Shown here: piece after piece, positions 59,848-64,000 of the stretch | How positions within the stretch are numbered: position 1 is the stretch's first letter | How the letters are laid out: each line of letters begins with the position of its first letter | Source: Sinotaia quadrata | Lineage: Eukaryota; Mollusca; Gastropoda; Architaenioglossa; Viviparidae | Assembly (NCBI GenBank): GCA_028829895.1 | Contig: CM054177.1 | Span: 49,558,664 to 49,622,663 of the forward strand | Length of the DNA stretch: 64,000 nt | Direction of reading: 5' to 3' | Position numbers and translations under genes: made by a program | Notes under the pieces: generated by a model | Seen by the model: only the letters and a program-made list of their open reading frames with translations | Told to the model about the DNA's origin: nothing | Database searches by the model: none

Positions 59848-61090
59848 GATTAACATAGGACAAAAGACAAACACATATACATTACAGAATGATATAAATA
59901 TGAATGATAAGAATTTAACAATGAGGTGAGCAAAAGAAAATAAGAATTTTACAAAACAACAACAGAATTTAAATGAAAGAAAAGTGAAACTTAAATTTTG
60001 GGGATGCAGCCCAAATGTGATTACATAGGAATAGCCACTCTATCCTACCACTGCAAAAATGCAGGTCCAAATAAATATTTAGTACATGTATCTGATCCAC
60101 TAAGCGTCCATGCCCTTTTATGAATGGGCCTCTAGGTTATGAGTCCTAATGGATTAATGGCCACAACACGTAAGTCAATATGATGAGATTCCACTTTTAT
60201 ATCCCACGAATCCTACTACCTATTTTTCCTAAGAAAATTCTTCTCTAAGGAAATTTTTTCCTAATATATAATTTGTCTAAAAAAAAATCCCCTCTAAGAC
60301 GATTTCTCTCAAGAGTCGACTGATGACCGAGGGTACTTAACTCCTGTCGTGTCAAAAACCTCTTCCCTTGCTGAGTGGTCTACCTTGCCCCTTTTGCCAG
60401 CGAACCATTGGAATTTGGTCAATTCCAAGATAAAGACCAGAAAGCAAATCAGAAAAGTAAAAACCAGGAACCCTCCAATAATTTATATGCTGCTTTAAAT
60501 ATTTTATCCTATACAAGATAATTCAATTGCGAAGTGGGCTATTCCCATGATCACAATCTTCAGCTAACTTCTCCTGTAAAAAAATATTCATTAGTGCAAA
60601 ATTAAAACTCACTTTCTCAAAAAATGATAACTCGACAACATACCTTTTTCCTTAAAGGGTGGTTCTTTACACACTGTGGAAGAAATCAAACTGTTCCGCC
60701 TATCTAACTTTTCTTAGTCAACATTTTTTGAGTATTTATTTCTTTTAAACTGTGACATAGCTAACAGAGGTTCCCTTGTTCATGAAATGGTCAGACTGGA
60801 AGTAGAGATTTTAAGCTGTTCATGTGTATTTATTCATTTTTGCTCATGTTTGTCATTAAATTCTCTTATACCCTATGGTGGGTTTTACCATGGTTCGCTG
60901 CCATGAAGTCTGCTATTTGTCTCCATCTAATGGCAGTCCATCAGCGCAAAATTGTTTGATTCTATGGCAGGTCCCCCACCCCTTCTTGCTACGGTTTCCA
61001 GTGCCTATAATGCAAGGCCAGCCCATTCATGTCTGCTCTCTCTAACTACATTTTCAGATAAGGCCAAAATTTAATATGATGTGTTATTCC
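59848..61090. other. Anonymous stretch
   Basis: Mixed-composition DNA. The part at about 60880-61050 is GC-richer and could be an old repeat, but I cannot name it. No exon recognised. Confidence 0.35.
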
Positions 61091-61760
61091 CAGGATGCAC
61101 AACACACAATGACTGTAATGATCTCAATAACATTGACAAAGTATGACAGTAACTATGATATCATATACAATAATGACTGAATATGTCCAGTATTTCATGA
61201 TCTCATGTAGAGTGACTAAATATTCCCTGTATTAATGATCTCATGCACAGTGACTAAGTAAGCCCTGTATTAATGATCTCATGCACAGTGACTATGTATG
61301 CCCTGTATTAATGATTTCATGCACAGTGACTAAATATGCCCTGTATTAATGATCTCATGCACAGTGACTAAGTAAGCCCTGTATTAATGATCTCATGCAC
61401 AGTGACCATGTAAGCCCTATATTAATGATCTCATGCACAGTGACTATGTATGCCCTGTATTAATAATCACATGCATTGTAATTAAGTATAAAAATAGTAT
61501 GATGACTTCAACCACATTGACAGTATGCATTAATAGCTATTATCTCATATACAATGACTGAATATGCCCAGAATTGATTATCTCATACACAGTGACTGAA
61601 TACCAGTCAGTATTAATCAAATCAATAACAATGACAAAGTATGCCCAATAGTAGTGATATCTTTCATCGTGACTGAATACCAGTCAGTATTAATCATCTC
61701 AATGACAGTGACAAAGTATGCCCAATAGTAGTGATCTCTTTCATCGTGACTGAGTGTATG
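61090..61760 (+). repeat. Roughly 38-bp minisatellite
   Basis: Units around ccctgtattaatgatctcat + gcacagtgactaagtatg, regular in the middle (about 61200-61470) and diverged at both edges. Confidence 0.92.
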
Positions 61761-62306
61761 GAACTATCCTGCGACTCGGCCCATGAGACAAAATTTAGAT
61801 CGGTAGCCGAGAAAGCAATATTTCATGTTCGTCCATGATAAGAATGACTACATGCTCTATATTCGTTTGGCCAGGAGGAACTCAAGGACGGCTTTTAATC
61901 AGATTGTTTTCTTTCTGCGTGCTATTTTTATAAATTATTTTCAAGTTTATCTCACCATATTATATTTTTTTCCATGTGCGAAGAAGACATTTTGCAATTT
62001 GTAAACAATTAATTTTCCAAGACATTCGGCTGTCACCACTAAAGAAGTGATTTCGAATTACAGGAACACATGATCAGTACCACTCGTTATCTAGGAGTCG
62101 ATACATATGGAGGTTAAGTGATAGTTTCTTTGGCCGCCAATTTTCAATCAATAATGTTGATTGCGGACTATATGTGCATTAAGAAAAATCACCCATACAC
62201 TAGGGGGTGAACATAGGAATACAAAGGAAGGAGGTCACGTCAACAATCTACCTTTCAGCTAGGACAAATAAGATAAACATCGCAGAGGTGAAGTTCGGTC
62301 TGCGTG
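61761..62306. other. Anonymous stretch
   Basis: No feature recognised. Confidence 0.35.
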
Positions 62307-62417
62307 TTACCCAGACGATGTGTCAGCAAGCGTGGACCCGCCCACCCACTCTGTCAGCGAGTTACCCCGGTTTTCAGCGCCGCTGAATGAACTCCTAGCT
62401 TGCTGGAATGAGTTTAT
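62307..62417 (-). CDS. Candidate terminal exon of an unknown gene
   Basis: On the minus strand there is a textbook acceptor: a branch-point-like aattttaac, an 11-T pyrimidine run and ctacag. It is followed by 36 open codons (INSFQQARSSFSGAENRGNS through LADTSSG) and TAA. An alternative internal donor (gtaact near 62366) is also possible. The GC-rich composition stands out. The protein is not recognised and no upstream exon is visible in the window. Confidence 0.3.
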   Translation of the reverse strand: MNSFQQARSSFSGAENRGNSLTEWVGGSTLADTSSG

Positions 62418-62585
62418 CTGTAGGGAGAAAAAAAAAAAGGGTTAAAATTAGGAACCCAAAGCACACGTGGCGAACGGTTTTCTTACTGATCCGCCAATTA
62501 TCTAACAGAATTCAGAAGTAAACGGGCTGAACCGGACTTACGCAACAGTCACGCAACGGCAACTAGCATAATTATGCTCAGAAGA

Positions 62586-62942
62586 GTCAATTAAATTGTA
62601 CGTGTTGACGTAACAGTCCCAAGACAGCAACTAATGCCAGACAATTAAATTGTACGTGTTGACGTAACAGTTCCGAGACGGCAACTAATTCCAGACAATT
62701 AAATTGTACGTGTTGACGTAACAGTCCCGAGACGGCAGCTAGAATATGCTTAGCGAGACAATTAAATTGTATGTGTTGACGTAACAGTCCCGAGACGGCA
62801 ACTAATGCCAGACAATTTAAATTGTACTTGTTGACGAAAAAGTCACGAGGCGGTAATAAGAATATACATGTAGACCTACTCAGTGAGCCGATTAATTTGT
62901 ACGCGTCTTGACGTAGGCCTAACAGTCCCGAGGCGGCAACTA
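62586..62942 (+). repeat. Roughly 60-bp minisatellite
   Basis: About six copies of a unit around caattaaattgtacgtgttg + acgtaacagtcccgagacggcaact. A minus-strand open frame of 126 codons across it is a repeat artefact. Confidence 0.93.
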
Positions 62943-63209
62943 CTGTATATTTATCCAGTCGACGCATTTATAGAGAGATACAGTGCATCAGGATACACAC
63001 ATTCAAATTAACACAGATAAATTGTTTCTCAACAATCATCTAAAATTCAGTGACATCAGCCTTGTTTCAAGATCTAGGGTTTCAGCTCAGCTTGAAAACT
63101 ATCGTTAGATAATTGTGGATGTCATTAATTGCTTAACCAATTTTTAAAACAATAAAAAGTCATGGGCATGGAGGAAAATGAGTTACCGTCTAAGAGAATA
63201 GAGGTATTA

Positions 63210-63650
63210 ATTCCAGTTAGAAAGATTGTTATGTACCATTCCAGTTAGTGAGAGTACTATTGCAATACTGATTAGGGAGAGTAAAGTACTATACCGGTTG
63301 GGGAGAGGTACCAAGCCGGTTAGGGATATTTATGGAGCCATGTTAGTTAGGGAGAGTCAAGTTACAAAGGTACTTATCTGTGGCAGTTATGCAAAGTGAA
63401 AATGGTATGCCGGTTAGGGAGGAAAAGATATCGAGCTTGTTCAAGTAAGTAAAGATGCAATTGAAATGAGGGAAGAGAACCAAGGAACATGTCTAGGCAT
63501 TTATACAAAAAATAATGGATATGCCGATTAAGGAGGGAAATTTGTCAGACCGGTTAAAATAAATAAAGTTGTCCTGATGGTTAAAGGAGAATGAAAATGT
63601 GTATCGGTTAAGGACAGTAAAGGTGTTATGCCGGTTAGGGAGAGAAACCA
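63210..63650 (+). repeat. Irregular gccggttagggagag repeats
   Basis: Scattered copies of a short core (ccggttagggagag) at irregular spacing of about 40-70 bp. Old, diverged tandem repeat. Confidence 0.7.
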
Positions 63651-64000
63651 CTGGGTGTTTATTAAAATTGAAATGATTAATGGGAGCGGACGGGTGGACA
63701 CAAGTCTCAGAATATGTAGATTTTGAGTTTGAGACTTCAGACTTTGACATCTGAGACTTGAGACTTTGACACAAGTGAAAAGGTTGAATGAAAGAAAGAG
63801 TATAATTCCCTCAGTCTCAATGAAGTGGCTAGTGGCCGGTCTATAAATTCGGGGTGGGGTGGGGTGCGCAATGAAAATAGAAGAGTGTGTCCATCTTTTC
63901 TTACAGTAAATCGTGTCGCATTTTTGTATTATATATTCTTTATAATAAGATTCTGATATAAAAGTTCGCTTTCTGTAGAACGTGTCACATTTCTTTGTCA
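63651..64000. other. Anonymous stretch to window end
   Basis: No feature recognised. A plausible plus-strand acceptor (tcttttcttacag, ending about 63917) has no convincing coding frame after it. Confidence 0.35.

Noticed and set aside
62587..62967. 126-codon minus-strand ORF
   Set aside because: It is a translation of the roughly 60-bp minisatellite; the repeated peptide reflects the DNA repeat.

Overview
This is animal nuclear DNA: AT-rich, intron-bearing and full of transposons and minisatellites. The four replication-dependent core histones, the lophotrochozoan-style H2B N-terminus and the mix of transposons suggest a mollusc or a close lophotrochozoan relative. That placement is inference. 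No rRNA, tRNA, snRNA, CRISPR array or bacterial feature was found.

0-13 kb: a histone locus. H3, H4 and H2A are on the minus strand and H2B on the plus strand, with H2A and H2B divergent from a 264-bp spacer. All four have the metazoan histone 3' stem-loop. No H1 is visible. Between H4 and H2A lies an unrecognised 404-codon ORF carrying six TQT/IQT motifs of the kind bound by dynein light chain LC8. The H4 promoter is duplicated exactly in tandem (215 bp). Isolated exon-like pieces with splice signals surround the cluster. Two are recognisable, an RPL19-like piece and an EME1-like exon.

13.9-17.4 kb: a degenerate interstitial TTAGGG array, a truncated L1/Tx1-type LINE fragment and patches copied from elsewhere in the window, including the histone spacers.

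17.4-28.7 kb: nested transposons. A hAT relic (17431-27585) is split by a complete, apparently very young Ty3/gypsy-class LTR retrotransposon (18761-27448). It has 1737-bp LTRs that look identical, a 5-bp target duplication, and integrase placed before reverse transcriptase (Gmr1-type order). Next comes a decayed MULE transposase, broken by an internal 26-bp minisatellite and by a hAT-type insertion.

30-37 kb: a plus-strand BTB/T1 gene of the KCTD7/KCTD14 type with three confident coding exons and one possible small extra exon. 41.9-58.3 kb: a complete nine-exon HAUS1 gene (augmin subunit 1, 276 codons) on the minus strand, tail to tail with the KCTD gene. Its introns hold a hAT element with an intact 8-bp target duplication, a second hAT 3' fragment and several minisatellites. 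58.3-64 kb is mostly tandem repeats and anonymous sequence, with one candidate exon of another minus-strand gene.
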